DNA of 64,000 nucleotides, from contig NZ_SMKV01000003.1 in NCBI RefSeq assembly GCF_004348445.1, positions 124,001-188,000 of the forward strand, given 5' to 3'. The translations under genes were made by a program, and so were the position numbers. Each line of letters starts with the position of its first letter. Positions within the stretch are counted from its first letter, which is position 1. The notes under the pieces were generated by a model, which worked only from the letters and a program-made list of their open reading frames with translations, was not told the origin of the DNA and made no database searches. The stretch is from Saccharopolyspora aridisoli. Lineage in GTDB: Bacteria > Actinomycetota > Actinomycetes > Mycobacteriales > Pseudonocardiaceae. This document shows positions 35,825 through 50,448 of the stretch, piece by piece.

Positions 35825-36496
35825 GTGGCAGGACGGAGACGCGGGCGGAACGCGCCCGAACCGGCGGCGCCGACGCGGGCTCCGGCTCGGACGCGCGCCC
35901 GGATGACGGGCAAAGAACGACGGCAGCAACTGCTGGACGTGGCTCGCGCGCTGTTCGCGGAGAAGGGCTTCGACGGCACCTCCATCGAGGAGATCGCCCA
36001 TCGCGCCGGGGTTTCCAAGCCGGTGGTCTACGAGCACTTCGGCGGCAAGGAGGGCGTGTACGCGGTCGTCGTCGACCGCGAGATGCGCGACCTGCTGGAC
36101 CTGATCGTCTCCGCCCTCGACGCCGGGCATCCGAGGGTTCTGCTGGAGCAGGCCGCGCACGCGCTGGTCGACTACATCGACGAGAACACCGACGGCTTCC
36201 GGGTCCTGGTCCGCGACTCCCCGGTGGCCAGCAGCAGCGGGACGTTCTCCAGCCTGCTCAACGACATAGCCAGTCAGGTCGAGCACATCCTCGGCCTGCA
36301 GTTCAGCGCCCGCGGCTACGACCCCAAGCTCGCACCGCTCTACAGCCAGGCCTTGGTCGGCATGGTCGCGCTCACCGGCCAGTGGTGGCTGGAGGCGCGC
36401 AAGCCGAAGAAGGAAGAGGTCGCCGCGCACCTGGTCAACCTCGCCTGGAACGGCCTCTCCCACCTGGAGCACAAGCCCAAACCGACGACCAGGTGA
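35825..36496 (+). CDS. TetR-family regulator (Rv1019-like by position)
   Basis: 223 residues. After a basic Arg/Pro-rich tail of about 25 residues comes the TetR helix-turn-helix: ERRQQLLDVARALFAEKGFDGTSIEEIAHRAGVSKPVVYEHFGGKEGVYAVVV. The C-terminal domain carries FRVLVRDSPVASSSGTFSS and ALVGMVALTGQWWLE, a ligand domain typical of a conserved actinobacterial group. Rv1019 sits at the same place next to tRNA-Gln and mfd. The preceding desaturase with its tandem operator is a plausible target. GTG 35825 follows TAGGGT by 7 nt. Confidence 0.9.
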   Translation: MAGRRRGRNAPEPAAPTRAPARTRARMTGKERRQQLLDVARALFAEKGFDGTSIEEIAHRAGVSKPVVYEHFGGKEGVYAVVVDREMRDLLDLIVSALDAGHPRVLLEQAAHALVDYIDENTDGFRVLVRDSPVASSSGTFSSLLNDIASQVEHILGLQFSARGYDPKLAPLYSQALVGMVALTGQWWLEARKPKKEEVAAHLVNLAWNGLSHLEHKPKPTTR

Positions 36497-36615
36497 CGAA
36501 CGCTCGGCGGTGCCCGTGGCAGGGGAGCGGCTCCGTGGATCTCCCGCGCCACTGCTGATGTCTCCAACGCACGGCTTGCGGCGCACTCGCGTCGAAGTGC
36601 CTTCGTGACCGCGGT

Positions 36616-37764
36616 CTAGAGCGTGATTCGCAGGAGTTCGTCGCTGGTGCCGTTCGAAGTGGTGACGTAGAGGCTGCCGTCCGGTGCCTGCCGGGCGGCG
36701 CGCAGCCGGCCGTGGGTGTCGTCGAGCTCCGCCGGGATCTCCGGCGGGGACGCGGTGCCGTCGGGGTTGAGCCGGAAGATCAGGAGCTTGCTGCCCTTCA
36801 ACGCCGGCACCACCAGGGCTCCGTCCAGCTCTCCCCACTGCGGACCGGTGAGGAATTCCGCGGCGCAAACCGCTTCGGTCGACGAGCCGGAGGACCACGC
36901 CGCGCGCACCGCGTCGGGGAAGCGCTGCAGATCGGTCATCGGCACCGACTCGTCGTACTCGTCGGTCGTGCCGCCCCGCGACGGGTCCCAGCCGTAGTTG
37001 CCGCCGGGTCGCAGGACGTTGACCTCGTCGTCGACGTCGGGGCCGTGCTCGGCCACGAACACCCGGCCGTCGGGGTGCAGCGCGACGCCCTGCGGGTTGC
37101 GGTGGCCGTAGGTGTAGACCAGCCGCTCGTTTGGATCGGAGGAGTCGGCGAAGGGGTTGTCCGGCATCGCCGCACCGGTGTCGATGTTCATCCGCAGGAC
37201 CTTCCCGCCGAGCGAGGAGCGGTCCTGCGAGAGCGGCGCCTGAGCCGTGTCTCCCGTGCTGACCAGCAGAGATCCGTCCGCGCCGAGTTCCGGGCGGCAG
37301 CCGGAGTGCCGACCGGAGGAGTTGATCGGCAGGCCGTTGAGCAGGTCGCCGACGCGGTCCGCGCGGGAACCGTCCTCCGCCAGGCGCCAGGTGACCAGCC
37401 TGATGTCGACCGGTTTCCCGCCCTCCTGGTGCGTCTGGCAGGTGATGAAGGTGCGGTTGTTCGCGAAGTCGGGGTGCACGAGCAGGCCCATCAGCCCGCC
37501 CTCGCCCTCGGCGTGGACCGAGGCGAGATCAGCCTGCACATCGCGTGTCTGGCCGCCGCTGACCAGCGCGAACTTCCCAGGGCGCTGGCTGATCAGGGAG
37601 CTGCCGTCGGGCAGGAAACCGACGTCCCACGCGTGTTCGAGCCCGGAGGCGACAGTCTCGACCTTCAGCTGCGGTGCCGAGGCGCCTGCGGGGTCGGGGG
37701 GAGCCGTCGCGCAACCGGCGGCGACCAGGGACAGGACCAGTGCTGCGGTTCTGATGCCTGACAT
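36616..37764 (-). CDS. PQQ-dependent sugar dehydrogenase-like lipoprotein
   Basis: 382 residues. Lipobox with Cys18 (VAAGC), then the six-bladed beta-propeller of the soluble glucose/aldose dehydrogenase (GSDH) family: [110 protein letters not shown] and a final [19 protein letters not shown]. Family enzymes oxidise aldoses using pyrroloquinoline quinone and Ca2+; whether this host makes PQQ cannot be seen here. ATG 37764 gives a proper lipoprotein signal; an upstream in-frame ATG does not. It converges on the TetR gene and is divergent from mfd. Confidence 0.87.
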   Translation of the reverse strand: MSGIRTAALVLSLVAAGCATAPPDPAGASAPQLKVETVASGLEHAWDVGFLPDGSSLISQRPGKFALVSGGQTRDVQADLASVHAEGEGGLMGLLVHPDFANNRTFITCQTHQEGGKPVDIRLVTWRLAEDGSRADRVGDLLNGLPINSSGRHSGCRPELGADGSLLVSTGDTAQAPLSQDRSSLGGKVLRMNIDTGAAMPDNPFADSSDPNERLVYTYGHRNPQGVALHPDGRVFVAEHGPDVDDEVNVLRPGGNYGWDPSRGGTTDEYDESVPMTDLQRFPDAVRAAWSSGSSTEAVCAAEFLTGPQWGELDGALVVPALKGSKLLIFRLNPDGTASPPEIPAELDDTHGRLRAARQAPDGSLYVTTSNGTSDELLRITL

Positions 37765-37932
37765 GAAGATCAGTGTGTCACCGATCACGTCTCCGCCAAC
37801 GGGTCGTCGTGTTTCCGTCATAGCAGCGTCGTAGTCTGGGGTACCCACTCCCGGAGTGGCCGCCGCCTCTGGCCCATCTTTCGCGGGCAGAGGTGTGTCC
37901 GCATTCGCTTTTCTCCGCTGCGAGGTAGCTCC

Positions 37933-41517
<3,585 letters not shown>

Positions 41518-41679
41518 TGGGCACTCCGTGGCTGGTGTGCTTGGCGGAACCTGACACGCCTTCTGGCTCCGGGGTCCGAGCATCAACGGGGAAGCGGCGC
41601 TACGGCTGTTCCTGCCAGAAGACGTGTCAGAACTTGCGTCGGTGCCGGTCGCTTCGGTGGGCAGAAGCCCCTTCTGCGC

Positions 41680-41759
41680 TCGTCTGACGGTGGTTGAGCG
41701 CTCATCTGAGGGTGGCGGGAGTTCGACTTCGGACAGTGTTGTGGCTTCATCTGAGGGTT
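41680..41759 (+). repeat. Three imperfect direct repeats upstream of the SurA-like gene
   Basis: TCGTCTGACGGT (41680-41691), TCATCTGAGGGT (41702-41713) and TCATCTGAGGGT (41748-41759) are spaced 22 and 46 bp apart, about two and four helical turns. The last ends 21 bp before the GTG start, so the array covers the promoter. Confidence 0.6.
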
Positions 41760-41780
41760 ACTTCGTGAGAGGGTGCCCGC

Positions 41781-42710
41781 GTGACGATCTCGCTGCGCCG
41801 TGGCCGCTTGTTCGCTTCTCTCGCCGTTGCCGGTGTGCTGTTGTCTGGGTGCGGTTCCGGGCCCAACCAGGTCGGTGCCGCCGCGATCGTCGGTGACCAG
41901 CGGATTCCGGTCACCGAGGTGCAGTCCTGGTTCGCCGAGGTGCTGGCGAAGGAGCCGGAGCTCAAACCGCAGCTGCGGGAGCAGGGCCAGTACGACGAGC
42001 TCGGGCGGACGCTGGCCGGTCAGCTGGTGCGGCAGGAGCTCGTCGCGCAGGCCGCTCGGGAGAACGGGCTGACCGCCTCCGAGCAGCAGGTCACCGACAT
42101 GATCAACCAGTCGGGCGGTCCGCAGGCCACCGAGGGCAAGATCTTCACGCCCGGGAACCTGCACGAGATGGCGCGCACCGAGGCGCTGGTGACCGAGCTG
42201 GGCCGCCGCTACTTCGACGGCCTGGCGGTCACCTTCGACTTCACCCAGGCCACCACCCGCGCCGAGGCCGAGCGCAAGGCCCACCAGATGGCGCGGGGCG
42301 ACGCGGCCGTCCGCGACCTGATCGCCGCCGATGCCAAGGCGGGCCTCCCGGCCTCCGCGGGTCAGCAGCTGCGCGCGGTCGACAGCCCGAAGCTCGCCGC
42401 CTCCACCCCGCTGTTCAGCGCCGAGCCTGGGACGGTCCTGGCCTTCGAACCGGAACCCAAGTCCGGTCAGTGGCTGGTCGCGCTCATCCGCGACCGCGAG
42501 GCCGCACCCACGGCCACCCCGGCCGGTGGCGTGGACGACCAGACGTTGCAGGGCGTCGGCACCTACCTGCTGGGCGCCACCGCCGACCGCGTCGGCGTCA
42601 CCCTCAGCCCCCGCTACGGCGTGTGGGACCCGATCGGGCTCCAGCCCGTGCCGAGCGAGGGCGAGACGACTGGCTTCCGCATCGAGCCGCACCACCACGA
42701 GGGCGCCTGA
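41781..42710 (+). CDS. SurA N-terminal-domain lipoprotein
   Basis: 309 residues. Signal peptide with lipobox LLSGC (Cys24), then a SurA-like helical chaperone domain: AAIVGDQRIPVTEVQSWFAEVL, LAGQLVRQELVAQAARENGLTASEQQVTDMI. No peptidyl-prolyl isomerase signature is evident in the C-terminal half. Such proteins are membrane-anchored chaperones on the outer face in actinobacteria. It sits between mfd and mazG; the direct repeats upstream may regulate it. Confidence 0.82.
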   Translation: MTISLRRGRLFASLAVAGVLLSGCGSGPNQVGAAAIVGDQRIPVTEVQSWFAEVLAKEPELKPQLREQGQYDELGRTLAGQLVRQELVAQAARENGLTASEQQVTDMINQSGGPQATEGKIFTPGNLHEMARTEALVTELGRRYFDGLAVTFDFTQATTRAEAERKAHQMARGDAAVRDLIAADAKAGLPASAGQQLRAVDSPKLAASTPLFSAEPGTVLAFEPEPKSGQWLVALIRDREAAPTATPAGGVDDQTLQGVGTYLLGATADRVGVTLSPRYGVWDPIGLQPVPSEGETTGFRIEPHHHEGA

Positions 42711-42788
42711 GCCGGTTCTCGGCCGGCTCGTCCCGGGTGTGGCGCACGTCGCTGAACCGCGGCCGTTCCCGGTTGGGACAATCGTCGT

Positions 42789-43769
42789 ATGAGCGAGCTG
42801 CGGGTGGCCGGAGGTACTGCGATCGTCCTGGTGGACGACAGGCTCGGCGAGGCGTTGCCCGCGGCCGCGTTGCCGCTGGTCCGCAAGGCCGCCGCAGTCT
42901 TCGCGGGAACCGGTCTGTCGGTGGCGGCCAAGGCAGCGCTCGACGTTCCCGAAGCACCGCAGGACGTCGTCGAGCGGGCGGCGACCGCGCCGACCGTGCT
43001 GATCACCGGTGAGATCGACGCCGTCGCCGAATCGCTGCGCGCGGCGGGCGCCGCCGTCGTTCCCGCCCCCGCGCCCGCGGGGGTGGAGCTGCTGGACGCG
43101 GTCACCGTGATGGACCGGCTGCGCTCGCCGGGCGGCTGCCCGTGGGACGCCGAGCAGGACCACGACTCCTTGCGCCAGTACCTCGTCGAGGAGACCTACG
43201 AGCTGCTCGACGCGATCGCGGAGAAGGACCGCTCGGCGCTGCGCGAGGAGCTCGGGGACGTGCTGCTGCAGGTGCTCTTCCACGCCCGGGTCGCCGCCGA
43301 GGACTCCGAGGACCCGTTCGACGTCGACGCCGTGGCGGCGGGTTTGGTCAGCAAGCTCGTCAGCAGGCATCCGCACGTCTTCGCCGACGACACCACCGTG
43401 CTCGACACCGAGTCGCAGCACGCGCGCTGGGAAGAGCTCAAGCAGCAGGAGAAGCAGCGGGAGTCCATCGTGGACGGTGTTGCGCTCGGCCAGCCCGCGG
43501 TCGCGCTGGCCGCCAAGCTCACCCAGCGGGCGGACCGGGCCGGAATCCCGCTGGCCGCGATGCCTTCCGGCGAGGACACCGGTTCCGCGCTGTTCGCGCT
43601 GGCCGCCAGGGCCAAGCTGGGTGGGATCGATCCCGAGGACGCGCTGCGCGAGGTCGCCCTGCAGTTCGCGGAGCGCATCCGCGCGGCCGAACGCCGCGCC
43701 CGCGAGGCGGGCGGCACCGCCCCCACCTCCGACGACTGGCGCGAACTCCTCAGCGGTTCCGATGCGTGA
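42789..43769 (+). CDS. mazG: Nucleoside triphosphate pyrophosphohydrolase
   Basis: 326 residues, the length of mycobacterial MazG. An N-terminal ~95-residue actinobacterial extension precedes the MazG core: GGCPWDAEQDHDSLRQYLVEETYELLDAI (EExxE) and LREELGDVLLQVLFHARVA (ExxD), which bind Mg2+. It hydrolyses oxidised and canonical NTPs to NMP and pyrophosphate, protecting DNA against mutation in stationary phase. GACAAT lies 6 nt before the ATG, a weak leaderless-type box. The stop overlaps the next start by 8 bp. Confidence 0.95.
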   Translation: MSELRVAGGTAIVLVDDRLGEALPAAALPLVRKAAAVFAGTGLSVAAKAALDVPEAPQDVVERAATAPTVLITGEIDAVAESLRAAGAAVVPAPAPAGVELLDAVTVMDRLRSPGGCPWDAEQDHDSLRQYLVEETYELLDAIAEKDRSALREELGDVLLQVLFHARVAAEDSEDPFDVDAVAAGLVSKLVSRHPHVFADDTTVLDTESQHARWEELKQQEKQRESIVDGVALGQPAVALAAKLTQRADRAGIPLAAMPSGEDTGSALFALAARAKLGGIDPEDALREVALQFAERIRAAERRAREAGGTAPTSDDWRELLSGSDA

Positions 43770-44514
43770 CCGCCGTGCGTTGGCGCTGCCGCTGCTGCTG
43801 GCCCTCGCTGCCTGCTCCCCGCAACCCGCGCCCACGTCCGAGCCGCCGTCGGCGTCGGCCCCGCCAGATCCCGGTGTCGTCCCACCGGCGGTCGAGCTGC
43901 TCGCCCCAGGGGCGTCGTCGCCGGAACGGCCGCAGGCCCAGCTGGTCGACTGGTCCGAACGGATGTCCGACGAGCTCAACATCCCCCGCGCAGCGCTGCA
44001 GGCCTACGGCTACGCGCAGCAGATGATGAGCGCCTCCGCCCCCGACTGCGGGTTGAGCTGGACGGTGCTGGCCGGCATCGGCTCGGTGGAGTCCAGCCAC
44101 GGCAGGCACGGCGGTGCCCGGCTCGACGGGACCGGCAGGCCCGAACCCCGCATCATCGGTTTGCCGCTGGACGGCAGCGCCGGGGTCAAGGAGATCCGGG
44201 ACACCGACGGTGGGGGTCTGGACGGGGACCCGGTGTGGGACAGGGCGGTCGGGCCGCTGCAGTTCATCCCGTCGACCTGGCGCAAGTACGAGGTCGACGC
44301 CGACGGTGACGGCGTCGCCGACCCGCAGGACCTCGACGACGCCGCGCTGACCGCCGGGCGGTACCTGTGCGCGGTCGGCCACGACCTGCGCGGCGGCGAC
44401 CGGTTCTGGGCGGCGTTGCTGGACTACAACCAGTCCCGCAGCTACGGCCAGGACGTCATCGACTACGCCGACCACTACGGGAAGCTCAGCCGGTCACTGC
44501 CGGTTGAGGGGTGA
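43762..44514 (+). CDS. Lytic transglycosylase lipoprotein (first of three paralogs)
   Basis: 250 residues. Lipobox LALAAC with Cys18, Pro/Ser-rich spacer to about 60, then an MltB-like SLT domain: LSWTVLAGIGSVESSHGRHG (catalytic Glu in SVES), DGDPVWDRAVGPLQFIPSTWRKY, DADGDGVADPQDLDDAALTAGRYLC, LLDYNQSRSYGQDVIDYA. It cleaves peptidoglycan glycan strands to 1,6-anhydromuropeptides. The ATG lies inside the mazG end (8-bp overlap), so they are co-translated. Confidence 0.9.
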   Translation: MRDRRALALPLLLALAACSPQPAPTSEPPSASAPPDPGVVPPAVELLAPGASSPERPQAQLVDWSERMSDELNIPRAALQAYGYAQQMMSASAPDCGLSWTVLAGIGSVESSHGRHGGARLDGTGRPEPRIIGLPLDGSAGVKEIRDTDGGGLDGDPVWDRAVGPLQFIPSTWRKYEVDADGDGVADPQDLDDAALTAGRYLCAVGHDLRGGDRFWAALLDYNQSRSYGQDVIDYADHYGKLSRSLPVEG

Positions 44515-44567
44515 TTCCGGAGGGTGGTCGGTGCCCGGGAGTGCTGGAGCCGGGATCTACCTGCGAG

Positions 44568-44573
44568 TAGCCT
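44568..44573 (+). promoter_or_regulatory. Leaderless -10 box of the second transglycosylase
   Basis: TAGCCT lies 6 nt before GTG 44580 and rules out the in-frame GTG at 44574. Confidence 0.45.
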
Positions 44574-44579
44574 GTGCGG

Positions 44580-45392
44580 GTGATCAGGACCTCGCCAATG
44601 GTGCTCGCGGCCCTCGGACGCCTCGTGCTGGCCGTATCGCTGCTGGCCTCGATGGTCGTCGGCGTCGCCCTGGTCAACGTACTGGGCGCCCCGCCGAAGG
44701 CACCGGTGGCCGCGCCGCCGCGACCCGAGGACCCCAAGCCCGCGCCGGTCGCGCCCGGATCGATCGCGCCACCGGTCGAGGCCCCGCAGGTGGAAACCCC
44801 GCCGCAGCCCCAGCCTGGCGTCGACCCCGTGCGTGAGTGGGCGAACCAGATCTCGGCGGTCGTCGACCTCCCGGCTCGCGCGGTCGTCTCCTACGTCAAC
44901 GCGGACCTGGCTGTGCGCCAGCACCAGCCGAGCTGCCGGATCTCCTGGACCACGCTGGCCGGCATCGGCCGCATCGAGTCCAACCACGGCCGGTTCGGCA
45001 ACCGGCAGCTGCGCGAGGACGGTCGCCCGTCGGTGCCGATCATCGGCATCAAGCTCGACGGCGGTCCCAACGTGCGGCTGATCCCGGACAGCGACGGGGG
45101 AACGCTGGACGGCGACGTCGAGCACGACCGGGCCGTCGGCCCGATGCAGTTCATCCCCACGACGTGGCGCAAGTGGGCCACCGACGGCAGTGGTGACGGC
45201 CGCGGCGACCCGCAGAACCTCGACGACGCGGCGGTCTCCGCCGCTCGCTACCTCTGCGCGAACGGCCGTGACATGTCCACCGGCTCCGGCTGGTGGCAGG
45301 GCGTCATGTCCTACAACAACTCCGTCGAGTACGCCCAGAAGGTCTTCGGCCTGGCCGAGAACTACGCAGCAGCAGGAAACCCCCGCCGCTGA
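44580..45392 (+). CDS. Lytic transglycosylase, membrane-anchored (LpqU-like, second paralog)
   Basis: 270 residues. One N-terminal TM helix (LVLAVSLLASMVVGVALVNVLG) without a lipobox Cys, a Pro-rich linker to about 80, then the SLT domain: WTTLAGIGRIESNHGRFG (catalytic Glu), VEHDRAVGPMQFIPTTWRKW, GDGRGDPQNLDDAAVSAARYLC and VMSYNNSVEYAQKVFGLAENY. By position it matches M. tuberculosis LpqU (Rv1022), next to eno. It is closely similar in sequence to the preceding gene, so the pair is a tandem duplication. Confidence 0.9.
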   Translation: MIRTSPMVLAALGRLVLAVSLLASMVVGVALVNVLGAPPKAPVAAPPRPEDPKPAPVAPGSIAPPVEAPQVETPPQPQPGVDPVREWANQISAVVDLPARAVVSYVNADLAVRQHQPSCRISWTTLAGIGRIESNHGRFGNRQLREDGRPSVPIIGIKLDGGPNVRLIPDSDGGTLDGDVEHDRAVGPMQFIPTTWRKWATDGSGDGRGDPQNLDDAAVSAARYLCANGRDMSTGSGWWQGVMSYNNSVEYAQKVFGLAENYAAAGNPRR

Positions 45393-45406
45393 CCCCAGGA
45401 CCGGGG

Positions 45407-45468
45407 TTCCAGTGGAACTCAGGCACGGAATTCCAGTGGAACTCGGAAGCCTGATTCCCACTGGAATC
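45407..45468. repeat. Three copies of a TTCCAGTGGAAyTC element between convergent genes
   Basis: Two direct copies TTCCAGTGGAACTC (45407-45420 and 45431-45444, 24 bp apart) and one inverted copy (45454-45468). The second and third pair into a 12-bp hairpin that could terminate transcription from both sides. Confidence 0.65.
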
Positions 45469-45530
45469 CGGTCAGCACGGGGCGGGAGGGTACTTCGCTT
45501 CGCACGGTGCGGACCCGATCAAGGGTCCGG

Positions 45531-47511
<1,981 letters not shown>

Positions 47512-47514
47512 GCC

Positions 47515-48060
47515 ATGCCGGCCGGGCGCGCATCGAATCCGCAGGGGCGCGGCGAGCGGGACGTCCCGCCGTCGCGCCGGCAGGTGCGCGCCCGCCGGGA
47601 CTCGGCTCAACGCAAGGCGACCGGAACCAGCTCGGTTCGGGGCACCCCGAAGCGGCGCCCGGCGAGCAGCGCGAAGTCCAGCACCGGGGGCGCGTTCAAG
47701 CTCTCCTCGACGCGTCGCGCGGCGGTGCTGGCGCTGATCGTGTGCGTGATGGCGCTGAGCGTCGCGGTGCCGCTGCGCACCTACCTCAGCCAGCGCGACG
47801 AGCTCGCCGCGCAGGAGACGCAGCGCGTCGAGCTGGAGATCCAGGTGCGCGAGCTGGAACAGCGCAAGCAGGAGCTCTCCGATCCCGCCCAGGTCGAGGC
47901 GGAGGCGCGGGCGCGGCTCGGCTACGTCCGGCCGGGCGAGACGCCCTACATCGTGGAGGTCCCGCAGGCTCCGGCCCCGCCGCCTCCGCGGGCACCGGGT
48001 GACGACGGAGTGCCGTGGTACGAGGAGATGTGGAACTCGGTGTTGGGGAAGGAATCGTGA
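47515..48060 (+). CDS. ftsB: Septum-formation initiator FtsB/DivIC family protein
   Basis: 181 residues. Long basic cytoplasmic tail (1-70, rich in Arg/Ser), one TM helix at about 72-90 (AVLALIVCVMALSVAVPL), then an external coiled coil (RDELAAQETQRVELEIQVRELEQRKQEL) and the conserved DPAQVEAEARARLGYVRPGETPYIV. FtsB joins FtsL and FtsQ to activate septal peptidoglycan synthesis. It starts 3 bp after eno, and its stop overlaps the next start. Confidence 0.93.
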   Translation: MPAGRASNPQGRGERDVPPSRRQVRARRDSAQRKATGTSSVRGTPKRRPASSAKSSTGGAFKLSSTRRAAVLALIVCVMALSVAVPLRTYLSQRDELAAQETQRVELEIQVRELEQRKQELSDPAQVEAEARARLGYVRPGETPYIVEVPQAPAPPPPRAPGDDGVPWYEEMWNSVLGKES

Positions 48061-48560
48061 CGGTGGTGGATACGTCGCTGGTCAGCGAGGCGGACCGGGA
48101 GTGCGTCCGGAGTCAGCTCGGACGGCCGCCCCGGGGGCTGCACGCGATCGCGGCACGTGACGCCTCCGGTGAGCCGACGGTCGTGCAGACCTGGCCCCGC
48201 CTGGAGGACGGCACCCCGTTCCCGACGCTGTACTACTTGACGGCGCCGGACCTGACGGCCCACGCCTCGACGTTCGAGGCGGAGGGCCTGATGAAGGAGA
48301 TGGCCGAGCGGCTGGAGACCGATGAGGACTTGGCTGCCCGCTACCGCGCGGCCCACGAGTCCTACCTGGCCGAGCGCAACGCCTTGCAGTCGCTGGGCAC
48401 AGACGTCAGCGCCGGCGGCATGCCGGACCGCGTGAAGTGCCTGCACGTCCACATCGCGCACTCCTTGGCGAAGGGGCCAGGGGTGAACCCGTTCGGCGAC
48501 GAGGCCGTCGACCTCATCGCCGAACGCTGGCCCGAGCACCGCTACCTGCTCAACCGCTGA
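48057..48560 (+). CDS. DUF501 family protein
   Basis: 167 residues. Recognised as DUF501 (Rv1025 family): VRSQLGRPPRGLHAIAARD, PFPTLYYLTAPDLTAHASTFEAEGLM, GMPDRVKCLHVHIAHSLAKGPGVNPFGDEA. The conserved Cys/His cluster CLHVHIAHSLA suggests a metal site, but no function is established. It overlaps ftsB by 4 bp (GTGA) and precedes ppx in most actinobacteria; here two genes have been inserted between it and ppx. Confidence 0.93.
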   Translation: MTVVDTSLVSEADRECVRSQLGRPPRGLHAIAARDASGEPTVVQTWPRLEDGTPFPTLYYLTAPDLTAHASTFEAEGLMKEMAERLETDEDLAARYRAAHESYLAERNALQSLGTDVSAGGMPDRVKCLHVHIAHSLAKGPGVNPFGDEAVDLIAERWPEHRYLLNR

Positions 48561-48650
48561 GGTCCTTCCCGCGGTGTGGAGCCCGGGTTCCGCCGAGGGC
48601 TGTCTTGGTCGTCCTCTCCATCGGACCAGCTCGAACCAAGCCGAGTTCCC

Positions 48651-50264
48651 TCACTGACCAGGTGCGATGCGGTCGAAGAGCGATTTGGCGCCGGTGACCG
48701 GGGTTGAGCCGAAGGTTCGGCCCGGGTCCACCAGGCGCGTCGCGATGAACGCGTCCGACACCGACGCCGGGGCGTAGCGCTGGAGCAGCGACGCCTGCAG
48801 CGCCAGCGCCAGCGACTCCGCCAGGGCCCGCGCCCGCTCCGGCCGGGGATCGGCGAGTTCCGCGCGGACGCGGCGCAGCGCGTCGTCGTAGGCGGCGTTC
48901 TCGCCGGCGGCGGCGTCGAGCTCGGCGAGGATCGCGTCCCGGCTCGTCGGCTGCTTGGCCAGCGCCCGCAGCAGGTCCAGCGCGGTGACGTTGCCCGAGC
49001 CCTCCCAGATCGACATCAGCGGCGCTTCGCGGTAGAGCCGGGGCATCCCGGATTCCTCTGCGTACCCGTTGCCGCCCAGGCACTCAAGCGCCTCGGCCAC
49101 CACGTGCGGGGCGCGCTTGCAGACGTAGAACTTCGTGGCGGGCAGCGCCAGCCGGAGCAGGTCGTGCTCCTGCTGCTCGACGGCCGCGGCCAGCCGCATC
49201 GCCAGCGTCGTCGCGGCCTCGGACTCCAGCGCCAGATCGGCGACCACCTGCTGCATCAGCGGCTGGTCGGCCAGCCGGGCGCCGAACGCGCTGCGCTGCT
49301 GCACGTGGTGGGCGGCCTCCGACAGCGCGATCCGGATGTTCGCCGACGCGCCGAGCACGCAGTCGAGCCTGGTCATCGACACCATCTCGATGATGCAGCG
49401 GACCCCGCGCCCCTCCTCGCCGATGAGGTGCCCGATCGCGCCGGTGTACTCGATCTCGGAGGAGGCGTTCGACTTGTTGCCCAGCTTGTCCTTCAGCCGC
49501 TGCAGGCGGATCTCGTTGCGGCTGCCGTCGGGCAGCACGCGCGGGACCAGGAAGCAGCTCAGCCCGCCCGAGGTCTGCGCGAGCGTCAAGAACAGGTCGT
49601 TCATCGGCGCCGAGGTGAACCACTTGTGCCCGATCAGCCGGTACGTGCCGTCGGCCAGCGGTTCGGCGGTGGTGGTGTTGGCGCGGACGTCCGAGCCGCC
49701 CTGCTTCTCGGTCATCGACATGCCCGCCAGCAGCGCCGACTTCTCGTGCGGCGGGCGCAATCCGAACTCGTAGCGGCGAGCGGTCAGCTTCGGCTCGTGT
49801 TCGGCGGCCAGCTCCGGTGACCAGCGCAGCGCGGGAACTGCGGCGTAGGTCATCGAGATCGGGCAGCCGTGCCCGGCCTCGGCCTGCGACCACAGGTAGA
49901 ACCCGGCAGCCCGGCGCAGGTGCGCGCCCGGGCCCTGCCCCCACGGGGCGGCGTGCAGGCCGTGCGTGATCGCCCGCTCCATCAGCCAGTGCCACGACGG
50001 GTGGTACTCGACCTCGTCGATGCGGTTGCCGTAGCGGTCGTGGGTGCGCAGCTGCGGCGGGTTCTCGTCGGCGAGCCTGCCGTGCTCGCGGGCCTCGGCC
50101 GAACCGGCCTCGAGCGCGAGCGGGGTCAGGTCGCCGACGACATAGCGGGTCAGCGCCGAACCCAGCGCGGGGTCGCAGGCCAGCGGATCGAATCCGGACA
50201 GCGGTGAAGCCTGGTTGACGACCTGGTGGGTGCTGTGCACGCGCGGCTCGTCGATGAGCGTCAT
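48651..50264 (-). CDS. Acyl-CoA dehydrogenase, AidB-like
   Basis: 537 residues. Acyl-CoA dehydrogenase fold with the long N-terminal region of the AidB group: THDRYGNRIDEVEYHPSWHWLM, ISMTYAAVPALR, AGMSMTEKQGGSDVRANTTTAEP, GHKWFTSAPMNDLFLTLAQT, MVSMTRLDCVLGASANIRIALSEAAHHVQQRSAFGARLADQPLMQQVVADLAL, and ALECLGGNGYAEESGMPRLYREAPLMSIWEGSGNVTALD. E. coli AidB belongs to the alkylation response; in actinomycetes the substrate is unproven. ATG 50264 follows TACGCT by 6 nt. It interrupts the usual DUF501-ppx neighbourhood and converges on DUF501. Confidence 0.9.
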   Translation of the reverse strand: MTLIDEPRVHSTHQVVNQASPLSGFDPLACDPALGSALTRYVVGDLTPLALEAGSAEAREHGRLADENPPQLRTHDRYGNRIDEVEYHPSWHWLMERAITHGLHAAPWGQGPGAHLRRAAGFYLWSQAEAGHGCPISMTYAAVPALRWSPELAAEHEPKLTARRYEFGLRPPHEKSALLAGMSMTEKQGGSDVRANTTTAEPLADGTYRLIGHKWFTSAPMNDLFLTLAQTSGGLSCFLVPRVLPDGSRNEIRLQRLKDKLGNKSNASSEIEYTGAIGHLIGEEGRGVRCIIEMVSMTRLDCVLGASANIRIALSEAAHHVQQRSAFGARLADQPLMQQVVADLALESEAATTLAMRLAAAVEQQEHDLLRLALPATKFYVCKRAPHVVAEALECLGGNGYAEESGMPRLYREAPLMSIWEGSGNVTALDLLRALAKQPTSRDAILAELDAAAGENAAYDDALRRVRAELADPRPERARALAESLALALQASLLQRYAPASVSDAFIATRLVDPGRTFGSTPVTGAKSLFDRIAPGQ

Positions 50265-50270
50265 GCCGGG

Positions 50271-50276
50271 AGCGTA
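50271..50276 (-). promoter_or_regulatory. Leaderless -10 box of the AidB-like gene
   Basis: TACGCT on the minus strand lies 6 nt before ATG 50264. Confidence 0.5.
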
Positions 50277-50448
50277 GGCACGAATCGTCGCGAGATGAAT
50301 GCCTCGATCCGAAGCAGCTCGATTCGAGGTGGGCGAGCTCCTCCTGCGGCGCGGGTGGGTGAAGTCGCTCGGCGAGTGCCCCTGAGGTGGTGTATCCAGG
50401 GGTTCGGCTGTTTGTGGAGTGCTCGATCCAGGCGCGGGGGTTCGACGA

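Noticed and set aside
44574-44579. GTG 44574 as the start of the second transglycosylase
   Set aside because: It lies directly against the TAGCCT -10 box; GTG 44580 has the usual 6-nt spacing.
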